Shown here one piece after another: positions 1 through 5,701 of a stretch of 6,340 nucleotides of DNA (position 1 is the stretch's first letter; each line of letters begins with the position of its first letter). The notes beneath the pieces were generated by a model. The model was given only the letters and a program-made list of their open reading frames with translations, was not told the DNA's origin and searched no databases. The translations under genes were made by a program, and so were the position numbers. The DNA is from an uncultured Eubacteriales bacterium (GTDB taxonomy: Bacteria; Bacillota; Clostridia; Lachnospirales; Lachnospiraceae), in assembly GCA_900557175.1 (NCBI GenBank), contig USSL01000105.1:1-6340 (forward strand), given 5' to 3'.

Positions 1-27
1 TGTATAGGATTAAGGCAGGTTATATAG

Positions 28-1413
28 ATGACGAAACGTAAGAAAAGAATCATTGCATGTGCGCTTATTGTCGGTATACCGCTGATGATTGTGTTTGTGG
101 CATATATGATGATTTCAATTTATTATATGGATAGATTTTACCCCGGAACATATATTAATGGTATGAATTTTTCAAATAAAACGGCAGATGAGGCTGAACG
201 TGCTCTGGAAGCTTATCACAGCGACTATACATTCAGAATCATTAAGCGGGGCGGTGACAGTGAAGTGCTCAAAGGCGCTGATATCGGCCACAAGATTGTA
301 TTTGAAGGCATTTCAGATATTAAAAAGCAGCAGGGTGCATGGCAATGGCTTTTTAATTTATCGGACACAAATTTTTATACAGTTTCAGGCGGTCATGGTT
401 ATGACGAGGATAAGCTTAATAAGGCGTTAGAAGCGCTTGATTGTATGACGAAAGATATTGTGGAGCCTCAGAATGCTTATGTCGATTTTAGTGACGGCGT
501 TAAAATTATTCCTGAGGTTGAAGGCAACCAGATTGATTTTAAAAAGCTGTCAGAGGCTGTCGGCAATGCCATCAAGGCCGGTGAGGTGCGTCTTGACATT
601 GATGCGGCTGACTGTTATACAAAGCCTGAGGTGACGGTTGATTCTGAAGATTTTAAGAAAAAGACAGAGCCGATTAAAAAATTGACGAAGGCAACGATTA
701 CGCTGAATATCGGACCTGAGAAAGAGGTCATTGATTCATCAGTTTCGGAAAGATTTCTGAAGCAGACAGAAGACGGTACTATTGAAATTGATAAAGATAA
801 GGTCAAGAAATATATGGAGGCGATGGAGGAAAAGTATGAGACATACGGAAAGCCCCATGATTTTAAGACAACCGGCGGCAATGTTGTATCACTTTCAGGT
901 TCTCTTGGCTTTTCCATTGCGGCAGAGACAGAAACAGAAAAAATCATTGAGGAGCTTAAGGCCGGCAAAGATGTGACAAGAGAAGTAACTTATGATGCGA
1001 CGGCGCCGACATGGGAGGGCAATCAGATTGGCGATACATATCTTGAGATAAGTCTTTCAGACCAGTATATGTGGTTTTATAAAAATGGTAAGGTGATTGT
1101 AGAAACCGATGTTGTGACAGGTAACGTCAGCGAAGGCCATGGGACGCCGGCCGGTGCCTATAAGCTTTTAAACAAATTGAGAAATCAGACGTTAATCGGT
1201 GCGAATCCGGATGATTCGTACGAATCGAAGGTATCCTACTGGCTGCCTTTTATCGGAAATATGTACGGCGTCCATGACGCAAGCTGGAGAAGCTCTTTTG
1301 GCGGTTCTATTTATTACTATAACGGTTCACATGGCTGTGTGAATACGCCGTACAGCAATGTTCAGGCAATTTATGAAAATATTGAAATCGGTACACCGGT
1401 TTTAATATACTAA
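28..1413 (+). CDS. Membrane-anchored L,D-transpeptidase (YkuD domain)
   Basis: A 461-residue protein predicted to form 3-3 cross-links in peptidoglycan, or attach proteins to it, on the outer face of the membrane. Residues 1-8 are basic and about 9-31 form one hydrophobic segment, giving an N-in, C-out signal anchor. The middle (about 50-330) resembles the paired 'putative peptidoglycan binding' modules found ahead of YkuD domains in clostridial enzymes; this is recognised by overall style rather than by a firm motif. The YkuD domain runs from about 338 to the end. It shows H416 (YGVHDASW) and the nucleophile motif SHGCVN with H435 and C437, the usual spacing for an active enzyme. The residue after C-V is Asn rather than the Arg common in SHGC(I/V)R. 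The start is ATG at 28, with a modest AGGCAGG eight bases upstream. The gene stands alone, with a terminator right after the stop. Family confidence is high; the exact cell-wall role is not known. Confidence 0.93.
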   Translation: MTKRKKRIIACALIVGIPLMIVFVAYMMISIYYMDRFYPGTYINGMNFSNKTADEAERALEAYHSDYTFRIIKRGGDSEVLKGADIGHKIVFEGISDIKKQQGAWQWLFNLSDTNFYTVSGGHGYDEDKLNKALEALDCMTKDIVEPQNAYVDFSDGVKIIPEVEGNQIDFKKLSEAVGNAIKAGEVRLDIDAADCYTKPEVTVDSEDFKKKTEPIKKLTKATITLNIGPEKEVIDSSVSERFLKQTEDGTIEIDKDKVKKYMEAMEEKYETYGKPHDFKTTGGNVVSLSGSLGFSIAAETETEKIIEELKAGKDVTREVTYDATAPTWEGNQIGDTYLEISLSDQYMWFYKNGKVIVETDVVTGNVSEGHGTPAGAYKLLNKLRNQTLIGANPDDSYESKVSYWLPFIGNMYGVHDASWRSSFGGSIYYYNGSHGCVNTPYSNVQAIYENIEIGTPVLIY

Positions 1414-1424
1414 AATAAAAAATG

Positions 1425-1475
1425 GCGGATAGCCGGTGCAAAATTTAACATGCACCGGGCTTATCCGCTTATTTT
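1425..1475 (+). terminator. Intrinsic terminator after the L,D-transpeptidase gene
   Basis: The left arm 1425-1440 pairs with the right arm 1451-1468 as a 16-bp GC-rich stem with two single-base bulges on the right side. A 10-nt AT-rich loop separates the arms, and the T-rich tail TTATTTT (1469-1475) follows. The hairpin begins 11 bases after the TAA stop at 1411-1413, so it should end that transcript. The A-rich run at 1412-1423 on the other side could let it work weakly on the minus strand too. Confidence 0.88.
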
Positions 1476-1476
1476 A

Positions 1477-1485
1477 TGGTATAAT
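1477..1485 (+). promoter_or_regulatory. Possible extended -10 promoter, upstream copy
   Basis: TGGTATAAT fits the extended -10 consensus TGnTATAAT. No recognisable -35 lies 16-18 bp upstream, where the preceding terminator stem sits. A transcript starting here (about 1492) would carry most of the hairpin element as a leader of about 165 nt before the asparaginase start. Confidence 0.45.
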
Positions 1486-1606
1486 GATTGCACAGAGTGC
1501 AATCCAAGCTGACGAAGTCAGCTTGCCGTCACGTCCGTGACGATTATACCGGCAATCCACGGCTTGCAAAGCAAATGCCCTTCGGGCGCTTGCTTTCCTG
1601 CGCACG

Positions 1607-1615
1607 TGGTATAAT
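1607..1615 (+). promoter_or_regulatory. Likely extended -10 promoter for the asparaginase-YitT operon
   Basis: This is the second copy of TGGTATAAT, with a perfect TATAAT at 1610-1615 preceded by TG and one base. There is no good -35 (TTGCTT at 1590-1595 is only 14 bp away), so recognition would rest on the extended -10. Transcription would begin near 1622 and give a short leader with the ribosome site AGGAG at 1642-1646. It is the closest credible promoter to the gene at 1656. The -10 bases also pair with 1543-1550, so the element itself carries the promoter. Confidence 0.6.
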
Positions 1616-1655
1616 GAACATAAGTGAGAATTGAAAATATCAGGAGTTTGCGAAT

Positions 1656-2651
1656 ATGAAAAAAATATTATTGATTGCAACCGGAGGCACGATTGCCTCG
1701 CAGAGCAACGGACAGGGATTAGAGCCGCAGCTTGGCTCGCAGGAAATTTTACAGTTTGTACCGTCGGTTTATGAACTGTGTGCGGTTGATACGCTGCAGC
1801 TTTTTAACATTGACAGTACAAATATGATGCCGCGCCACTGGGTAAAGATTGCGGCTGCGATTGAAGAAAATTACGACAGCTATGACGGCTTTATTGTGCT
1901 GCACGGTACAGATACGATGTCGTATACGGCGGCGGCTTTATCCTATCTTATACAAAACAGCCCGAAGCCTGTCATTCTGACAGGTTCACAGCGCCCAATC
2001 GATAAGGAAGTGACGGATGCCAAGAGAAATCTGTATGACAGCTTTTTATATGCGGCGGATGATGCGTCATGGGGCGTTAATATTATTTTTGACGGTCATG
2101 TCATTTGCGGAACGCGGGCGCGAAAGAGCCGTTCCCAAAGCTTTAATGCCTTTTCAAGCATTAATTTTCCAGATATTGCTGTCATAAGAAATAATAAAAT
2201 TATCCGGTATATTAAGGATGAAGTACACAGGGAAAAGCCGGACTTTTATCATTGCCTGAATGAAAGAATTTTGCTGATGAAGCTTATTCCCGGAATGAAA
2301 CCGGATATTTTTGATTATATTAAGGATGATTATGATGCCGTAATTATTGAAAGCTTCGGTGTCGGCGGCGTCCCGTGTGATGAAAATGACAGCTTTATGA
2401 AAGCAATCAGGCGCTGGACGTCATTGGGAAAGATTGTCGTTATGTCCACACAGGTGCCTTATGAGGGCAGTGATATGGAGGTTTATAAGGTGGGCTATAC
2501 AATCAAGGAGAAATTCGGGCTTTTGGAAGCTTATGATATGACGACGGAGACGGTAGTCACAAAAATGATGTGGATACTTGGACAGACAACGGACGTTTGT
2601 GCAGTGAGAGAAATGTTCTACCGTCAGATTAACCACGACGTGATTGGGTGA
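1656..2651 (+). CDS. ansA: Type I (cytoplasmic) L-asparaginase
   Basis: Hydrolyses L-asparagine to L-aspartate and ammonia in the cytoplasm. The 331-residue length is right for the bacterial AnsA group, and there is no signal peptide, which argues against a periplasmic type II enzyme. The N-terminal signature TGGTIAS places the nucleophile at T12. The second signature HGTDTMSYTA spans 83-92 with T85 and D86, the second catalytic pair. DST at 53-55 is the usual substrate-contact loop, and K157 in RARKSRSQ matches the catalytic lysine. PVILTGSQRPI (105-115) and STQVPYEG near the C-terminal domain are further family blocks. The start is ATG at 1656 with AGGAG nine bases upstream. The stop is followed after 16 bp by the YitT gene, so the two are probably co-transcribed. 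Glutaminase side activity cannot be judged from sequence. Confidence 0.96.
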   Translation: MKKILLIATGGTIASQSNGQGLEPQLGSQEILQFVPSVYELCAVDTLQLFNIDSTNMMPRHWVKIAAAIEENYDSYDGFIVLHGTDTMSYTAAALSYLIQNSPKPVILTGSQRPIDKEVTDAKRNLYDSFLYAADDASWGVNIIFDGHVICGTRARKSRSQSFNAFSSINFPDIAVIRNNKIIRYIKDEVHREKPDFYHCLNERILLMKLIPGMKPDIFDYIKDDYDAVIIESFGVGGVPCDENDSFMKAIRRWTSLGKIVVMSTQVPYEGSDMEVYKVGYTIKEKFGLLEAYDMTTETVVTKMMWILGQTTDVCAVREMFYRQINHDVIG

Positions 2652-2667
2652 TTTTGGGAGGTACGGG

Positions 2668-3555
2668 ATGAAACAAAAACAATTAACAGTCAGACAGAAA
2701 AAGATAAAAAATATAACATTAGATATCGGTGCGGATATTATTGGTTCTTTTATATTTGCGATTGGACTTATATGCTTTATCGAGCCGGCAAATATTGCGC
2801 CGGGCGGTGCATCAGCCATTGCGGTACTTATTAACTATGTGACAGGACTGCCGATTGGCGCCTTAAATCTTGCCATTAATATTCCGCTGCTTGTGCTGGC
2901 GTTTATGTATCTTGGGCACAGTTTTGCGCTGAAAACAATAAAGACGCTGATTTTTAATACAATTATGCTGGACTGGGTTGTGGCGCCTCTCTTTCCGGTT
3001 TATACAGGAGACAGGCTCTTAGGCTCAGTGTACGGCGGCGTTTTGGTCGGTGCGGGCGTGGCGCTTATTTTTCTTCGTGGTTCTACGACCGGGGGTACGG
3101 ACATTATGTCCTATCTTATACAGAGAAAATTTCCGCATCTGTCTATCGGGCGGGCAATGCTTATCATTGATGGCGTCATCATTGCGGCGTCGATTCTTGT
3201 GTTTGATAACTTTGAAGCCGGACTTTTCGGTGTGATTTCATTATTCTGTACAACAAAGCTTGTGGACAGCATTATTTACGGTGTGGATAGAGGCAGTATG
3301 GTAATGGTTGTCTCAAAAGCAAGCCGGGATATTGGAGAGAAGGTTATGGAAGATTTGGGACGCGGTGTGACATATATCAAAGGTGAAGGCGGTTATAGGA
3401 AGGAAAGCTGTGATATTCTCATGTGTGCAGTGCGCCGTCATCAGTTCGCCCGGCTGAAATCTATTGTTTATGAGGTTGATCCGGATGCTTTTGTTGTTGT
3501 CACAGAAGCCGGGCAGATATTGGGAGAAGGTTTTACAAGAGAAATTAAGAGCTGA
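2668..3555 (+). CDS. YitT family membrane protein (DUF161/DUF2179)
   Basis: A 295-residue integral membrane protein of the YitT family; no transport substrate is established that can be assigned here. About five hydrophobic segments are visible: 22-40, 46-80 (probably two), 118-137, 163-180 and 184-200. They include the family motifs IAPGGASAIA (43-52) and GSTTGGTDIM (138-147). The C-terminal part (about 208-292) is the soluble DUF2179 domain, with RGVTYIKGEGGY and a DPDAFVVVTEAGQILGEGF-type ending, and should face the cytoplasm. ATG at 2668 is chosen because GGGAGG (2656-2661) sits six bases before it. An in-frame TTG at 2644 would overlap the asparaginase stop and lacks a ribosome site. Spacing of 16 bp to the asparaginase gene indicates one operon. 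A hairpin with a T run follows the stop. Function beyond the family name is unknown. Confidence 0.92.
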   Translation: MKQKQLTVRQKKIKNITLDIGADIIGSFIFAIGLICFIEPANIAPGGASAIAVLINYVTGLPIGALNLAINIPLLVLAFMYLGHSFALKTIKTLIFNTIMLDWVVAPLFPVYTGDRLLGSVYGGVLVGAGVALIFLRGSTTGGTDIMSYLIQRKFPHLSIGRAMLIIDGVIIAASILVFDNFEAGLFGVISLFCTTKLVDSIIYGVDRGSMVMVVSKASRDIGEKVMEDLGRGVTYIKGEGGYRKESCDILMCAVRRHQFARLKSIVYEVDPDAFVVVTEAGQILGEGFTREIKS

Positions 3556-3560
3556 CGGCG

Positions 3561-3582
3561 GCTGCTTCGTAAAAGCAGTTTT
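3561..3582 (+). terminator. Short forward terminator after the YitT gene
   Basis: CTGCTT (3562-3567) pairs with AAGCAG (3573-3578) around a 5-nt loop and is followed by TTTT (3579-3582). It lies six bases past the YitT stop. The stem is short and the T run brief, so it is probably leaky; a much stronger hairpin 20 bp further on backs it up. Confidence 0.5.
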
Positions 3583-3598
3583 GCATAAAAGACTTTGA

Positions 3599-3636
3599 AA
3601 AAACAGCAGTAAGGCTTAGTCCTCACTGCTGTTTTT
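3599..3636. terminator. Bidirectional terminator between convergent genes
   Basis: AAAAACAGCAGT (3599-3610) and ACTGCTGTTTTT (3625-3636) form a perfect 12-bp stem with U-rich tails in either direction. AGG (3612-3614) and CCT (3621-3623) extend it past one mismatch. It serves the asparaginase-YitT operon reading rightward and the regulator reading leftward. The regulator stop codon (3616-3618) lies in the loop, and the right arm encodes its last residues. Confidence 0.9.
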
Positions 3637-4197
3637 AAATTCTGATGTTGATACGATTAAAAATTTGGCCGGAGTATCGCTTGCGTTTTCCCAACGGTGG
3701 CCGATTTCATTTGGATAATAGAGCGTGTCGCCGGGATTAAGGCAGTAATCCGGTGCGCCCTCAAGCATAAATGTCACTTGTCCGTCAAGAACAAAGACAA
3801 ATTCTTCGCCTTCATGATAATAATAGTCACCGGAATCGGTGTTTGGAGGCATATCAACGACACCGCCCCACATCTTTGTATCGCCTTTTGTGATGAGCGA
3901 CTCTGTAATTGTCTGTCCGTTGCTCGTATTTCGTGTAAATGAAAACCGCTCATCTTTGCGGATGAGTTTAATTCTGTCGCTGTTGTCTTCAAGGAAAAGC
4001 GCGGAAATCGGAAAATTTAATGTCTCGCAGAGGGAATAAACGCTCACGAGATTTGGTGATGTCTTTCCGGTTTCAATCTGGCTGATTGTGCCGGCGGCAA
4101 CGCCTGATTTGGCGGAAAGCTCCCGGATAGAAAGTCCCATATCAATACGTCTTGTTTTTAAAAGGCTGCCGATACGCGCTAAATTAAGTTCTGACAT
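3616..4197 (-). CDS. XRE-family regulator with C-terminal cupin sensor domain
   Basis: A 193-residue one-component DNA-binding regulator. Residues about 9-64 form the XRE/HTH_3 domain: IGSLLKTRRIDMGLSIRELS, then SGVAAGTISQIETGKTSPNL as turn and recognition helix. A linker leads to a cupin_2 barrel at about 105-185, with YYYHEGEEFVFVLDGQ (H128, E132) and GDTLYYPNEIGHRW (H167), the usual small-ligand or metal pocket. Family members of this shape (PuuR-like) control catabolic or transport genes in response to a small molecule. ATG at 4197 is preferred: AGGAG at 4206-4210 (minus strand) is eight bases upstream. The in-frame GTG at 4206 would overlap that ribosome site. It is divergent from the BMP transporter operon and shares a dyad motif with that promoter, so it probably regulates both. 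Whether it represses or activates, and its ligand, are not known. Confidence 0.93.
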   Translation of the reverse strand: MSELNLARIGSLLKTRRIDMGLSIRELSAKSGVAAGTISQIETGKTSPNLVSVYSLCETLNFPISALFLEDNSDRIKLIRKDERFSFTRNTSNGQTITESLITKGDTKMWGGVVDMPPNTDSGDYYYHEGEEFVFVLDGQVTFMLEGAPDYCLNPGDTLYYPNEIGHRWENASDTPAKFLIVSTSEFKNSSED

Positions 4198-4220
4198 TCG
4201 TAACACTCCTCAATTTGATA

Positions 4221-4275
4221 TTTATTGAATTGAAGCTATATTCAGCACAGTGAAACTATATTCAATGTAGTGAAT
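4221..4275. promoter_or_regulatory. Operator array: TTCA/TGAA half-sites every 10 bp
   Basis: Half-sites alternate in orientation at exact 10-bp steps: TTTA 4221 (weak), TGAA 4231, TTCA 4241, TGAA 4251, TTCA 4261, TGAA 4271. Seen another way, a 20-bp unit at 4236-4255 repeats at 4256-4275 with 15 of 20 bases the same, both beginning CTATATTCA. Ten bp is about one helical turn, so all sites face the same side of the DNA, as expected for several dimers binding side by side. The array lies in the 5' region of the XRE-cupin gene, suggesting autoregulation. That this protein binds it is inference. Confidence 0.65.
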
Positions 4276-4287
4276 CGTTATTTAAAA

Positions 4288-4316
4288 GATATATCATAAA
4301 TATGAACGCTTGTCAA
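4288..4316 (-). promoter_or_regulatory. Likely promoter of the XRE-cupin regulator gene
   Basis: On the minus strand, a perfect -35 TTGACA (4316-4311) is followed 17 bp later by TATATC (4293-4288), a four-of-six match to the -10 consensus. The start would be near 4281, leaving a leader of about 84 nt that contains the whole half-site array. A regulator bound there could act as a roadblock to elongation or hinder initiation. Confidence 0.55.
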
Positions 4317-4428
4317 TAAAGGCGCGCCGCTCTTTTTTAAATGTGGGCGCTTTTGTCAAAAATGCTGTAAAACATTGTAAAAAAAGGAAAAAATGAAGAA
4401 CAAAAAGAAAGAAAAATTACAAAGGTGA

Positions 4429-4457
4429 TTGACAAAAAACAAGGTGTTCACTATAAT
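4429..4457 (+). promoter_or_regulatory. Consensus sigma-A promoter of the BMP transporter operon
   Basis: TTGACA (4429-4434) and TATAAT (4452-4457) are perfect consensus hexamers at the ideal 17-bp spacing. A strongly A-rich tract (about 4379-4418) lies directly upstream and may act as an UP element. Transcription should start near 4464 and give a leader of about 40 nt with AGGAG at 4491-4495. A promoter this strong would need a repressor to be controllable, which fits the dyad on its -10. Confidence 0.9.
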
Positions 4458-4461
4458 GAAC
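4446..4461. promoter_or_regulatory. Dyad overlapping the transporter -10, probable repressor operator
   Basis: GTTCA (4446-4450) and TGAAC (4457-4461) form a perfect 5-bp dyad around six bases and cover the TATAAT completely. The core TTCA-N6-TGAA has the same geometry as the array ahead of the divergent regulator gene, and its TTCACTA half matches TAGTGAA at 4268-4274. Binding here would block RNA polymerase, so repression is the simplest reading. Confidence 0.6.
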
Positions 4462-4503
4462 GTATACAAACGAAAAACGATTTATGTTTAAGGAGAGAAC
4501 AAA

Positions 4504-5574
4504 ATGAAAAAAGCAGTTGCATTAATGTTAGGTCTTACATTGACAGCCGGTATGTTAGCAGGCTGTGGAAACAAGGGAACAGAAAATGTAGAAACAGATA
4601 CAAAACCGGCGGCATCAGAAGCCGGTGACGGCGAAGCAGCGGACGGTGACAGCACAGGCGACGGTCTTAAAGTAGCCCTCTGTATGACAGGTGCTAAGAA
4701 CGATATGGGCTGGTGCCAGTCAGCTTACGACGGTCTTTTACTTGTTGAAAAAGATCTCGGCTGTGAGATTGCTTACAGTGAGAATGTTCAGGCGGCAGAT
4801 ATGGTTGCAACTTTTACAGACTATGCGGCAAACGGCTATGATGTTGTTATCGGTCATGGTTTCCAGTTCGGAGATCCGGCACTTGAAGTCGGTGAATTAT
4901 ATCCGGATACAAAGTTTATCTGTATTGAGGCAGAGGCTTCAGCAGAAAATGTTGCTTCCTATGTAATGAAGTGTGAGGAGACAGGCTACTTACAGGGTAT
5001 GCTCGCAGCAAGTATGTCAGAGACAGGAAACATTGGTTTTATCGGACCGGTTCAGGGCGCTTCATTAGTGAAGATTATGAACGGCTATGAGGACGGTGCA
5101 AAGTCTGTAAATCCTGATATTAAATATCAGTCTGCATGGACAGGTTCATTTACAGATACAGCACTTGCAAAAGAAGCTGCTCAGGCGATGATCGATCAGG
5201 GCGCAGATGTGATTGGCCACTGTGCAAATGAATCCGGTACAGGTGCGATTAATGCGGCTGCAGACGCAGGTCTTTTCTCAACAGGCGACTCTTACGATCA
5301 GAGCTCACTTGCACCGACAAGCGTTTTAACTTCTGCAGTTTATAACGTACCTCAGTTAATCAAAACAGCCGTTTCCGATATTATCGACGGCAAATTTGAA
5401 GGTACTGTAAAGCAGCTTGGTATGGCTGAAGGCATTGTTGAGCTTGTTTACAATCCTGAGCTTGAAGATAAGATTCCTGCAGATGTAAAACAGCTTTTAG
5501 ATGACAAGATTGCTGCAATTCAGTCCGGCGAGTTCACAGTACCATGTGATACATCAGACAGACAGGCACAGTAA
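4504..5574 (+). CDS. BMP-family (PnrA/NupN-like) ABC substrate-binding lipoprotein
   Basis: The 356-residue solute-binding component of an ABC importer, tethered to the outer face of the membrane. Residues 1-20 are a lipoprotein signal ending in the lipobox LAGC, with C21 as the lipidated cysteine. An acidic, Gly/Ala/Asp-rich linker (about 22-54) follows, then the BMP domain from about 55. Family blocks include MTGAKNDMGWCQSAYDGL (61-78), GHGFQFGDPALEV (117-129), GNIGFIGPVQG (175-185), ESGTGAINAAADAG (243-256) and SVLTSAVYNVPQLI (273-286). Characterised relatives bind nucleosides, so a nucleoside is the likeliest ligand, although related groups take other compounds. AGGAG (4491-4495) supports the ATG at 4504. 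The gene ends with two in-frame TAA codons, 5572-5574 and 5578-5580. It is first in the operon, behind a consensus promoter, with the ATPase gene 127 bp downstream. Confidence 0.94.
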   Translation: MKKAVALMLGLTLTAGMLAGCGNKGTENVETDTKPAASEAGDGEAADGDSTGDGLKVALCMTGAKNDMGWCQSAYDGLLLVEKDLGCEIAYSENVQAADMVATFTDYAANGYDVVIGHGFQFGDPALEVGELYPDTKFICIEAEASAENVASYVMKCEETGYLQGMLAASMSETGNIGFIGPVQGASLVKIMNGYEDGAKSVNPDIKYQSAWTGSFTDTALAKEAAQAMIDQGADVIGHCANESGTGAINAAADAGLFSTGDSYDQSSLAPTSVLTSAVYNVPQLIKTAVSDIIDGKFEGTVKQLGMAEGIVELVYNPELEDKIPADVKQLLDDKIAAIQSGEFTVPCDTSDRQAQ

Positions 5575-5585
5575 AAATAAAGATG

Positions 5586-5623
5586 AACTGCTCTTGCAGG
5601 AAGCACGGCGGTCTGCGGCAGTT
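5586..5623 (+). other. Intergenic hairpin after the binding-protein gene
   Basis: AACTGC (5586-5591) pairs with GCAGTT (5618-5623), and inside it GCAG (5596-5599) can pair with CTGC (5613-5616). There is no T run after it, so it is not a typical terminator. A 3' hairpin here could protect the upstream mRNA and help make more binding protein than ATPase. Confidence 0.4.
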
Positions 5624-5642
5624 AAAGAATACACGGAATTTT

Positions 5643-5680
5643 GACAGGGACGGTAGCGGAGAAGACGTATCGCCCCTGTC
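5643..5680 (+). other. Second intergenic hairpin ahead of the ATPase gene
   Basis: GACAGGG (5643-5649) pairs with CCCTGTC (5674-5680); CG (5651-5652) and CG (5671-5672) extend the stem past one mismatch, around an 18-nt loop. The sequence after it (TGCTTTAAAGGAG) lacks a long T run and leads straight to the ribosome site of the ATPase gene at 5687-5693. It could be a processing or stabilising hairpin, or a weak attenuator. Confidence 0.45.
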
Positions 5681-5701
5681 TGCTTTAAAGGAGACTTCGG
5701 T

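Larger units (their letters stand above)
1477..1617. repeat. Hairpin-rich intergenic element bounded by an 11-bp direct repeat
   Basis: The 11-mer TGGTATAATGA occurs at 1477-1487 and again at 1607-1617, exactly 130 bp apart. Between the copies almost every base lies in a hairpin. GATTGCAC/GTGCAATC forms an 8-bp perfect stem with an AGA loop at 1486-1504. AAGCTGAC/GTCAGCTT forms an 8-bp perfect stem with a GAA loop at 1506-1524. CGTCACG/CGTGACG lies at 1527-1542. A 13-position stem with one mismatch and a TTC loop lies at 1568-1596. The last is enclosed by ATTATACC (1543-1550) facing GGTATAAT (1608-1615), with CCACG (1557-1561) facing CGTGG (1605-1609) as an inner extension. No reading frame here looks coding. 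The structure suits a small non-autonomous repeat (MITE- or REP-like), with the direct repeat as a possible target duplication. A structured 5' leader for the downstream asparaginase gene is the alternative. Element identity is inference. Confidence 0.6.

Noticed and set aside
1474..1680. Open frame on the minus strand across the hairpin element
   Set aside because: Its sequence is just the translated hairpins plus the 5' end of the asparaginase gene; no ribosome site or family resemblance.
2644..2667. TTG start that would lengthen the YitT protein by eight residues
   Set aside because: It overlaps the asparaginase stop and has no ribosome site; GGGAGG six bases before ATG 2668 gives a clear better start.
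2421..2819. 132-codon open frame on the minus strand
   Set aside because: It lies opposite the firmly identified asparaginase and YitT genes and resembles no protein I recognise.
4198..4206. GTG start for the XRE-cupin regulator
   Set aside because: The GTG shares its first base with the AGGAG ribosome site that serves the ATG at 4197.
4321..4328. GGCGCGCC eight-base palindrome
   Set aside because: An isolated restriction-type palindrome, not repeated in the control region and not matching the half-site pattern.
4324..4350. GCGCC...GGCGC hairpin followed by TTTT
   Set aside because: Only 5 bp with a 17-nt loop, and no plus-strand gene ends here for it to serve; left as unproven.
4393..4428. 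Tiny lysine-rich frame (11 codons) after AAGGA in the A-rich tract
   Set aside because: It lies upstream of the transporter promoter, and A-rich DNA gives Lys codons by default; an UP-like element is the simpler reading.
4504..5574. Sugar- or autoinducer-binding protein as alternative identity
   Set aside because: The motif order and the BMP-type ATPase features (ILKALYR, VLTPAE) downstream fit the PnrA/BMP group better.
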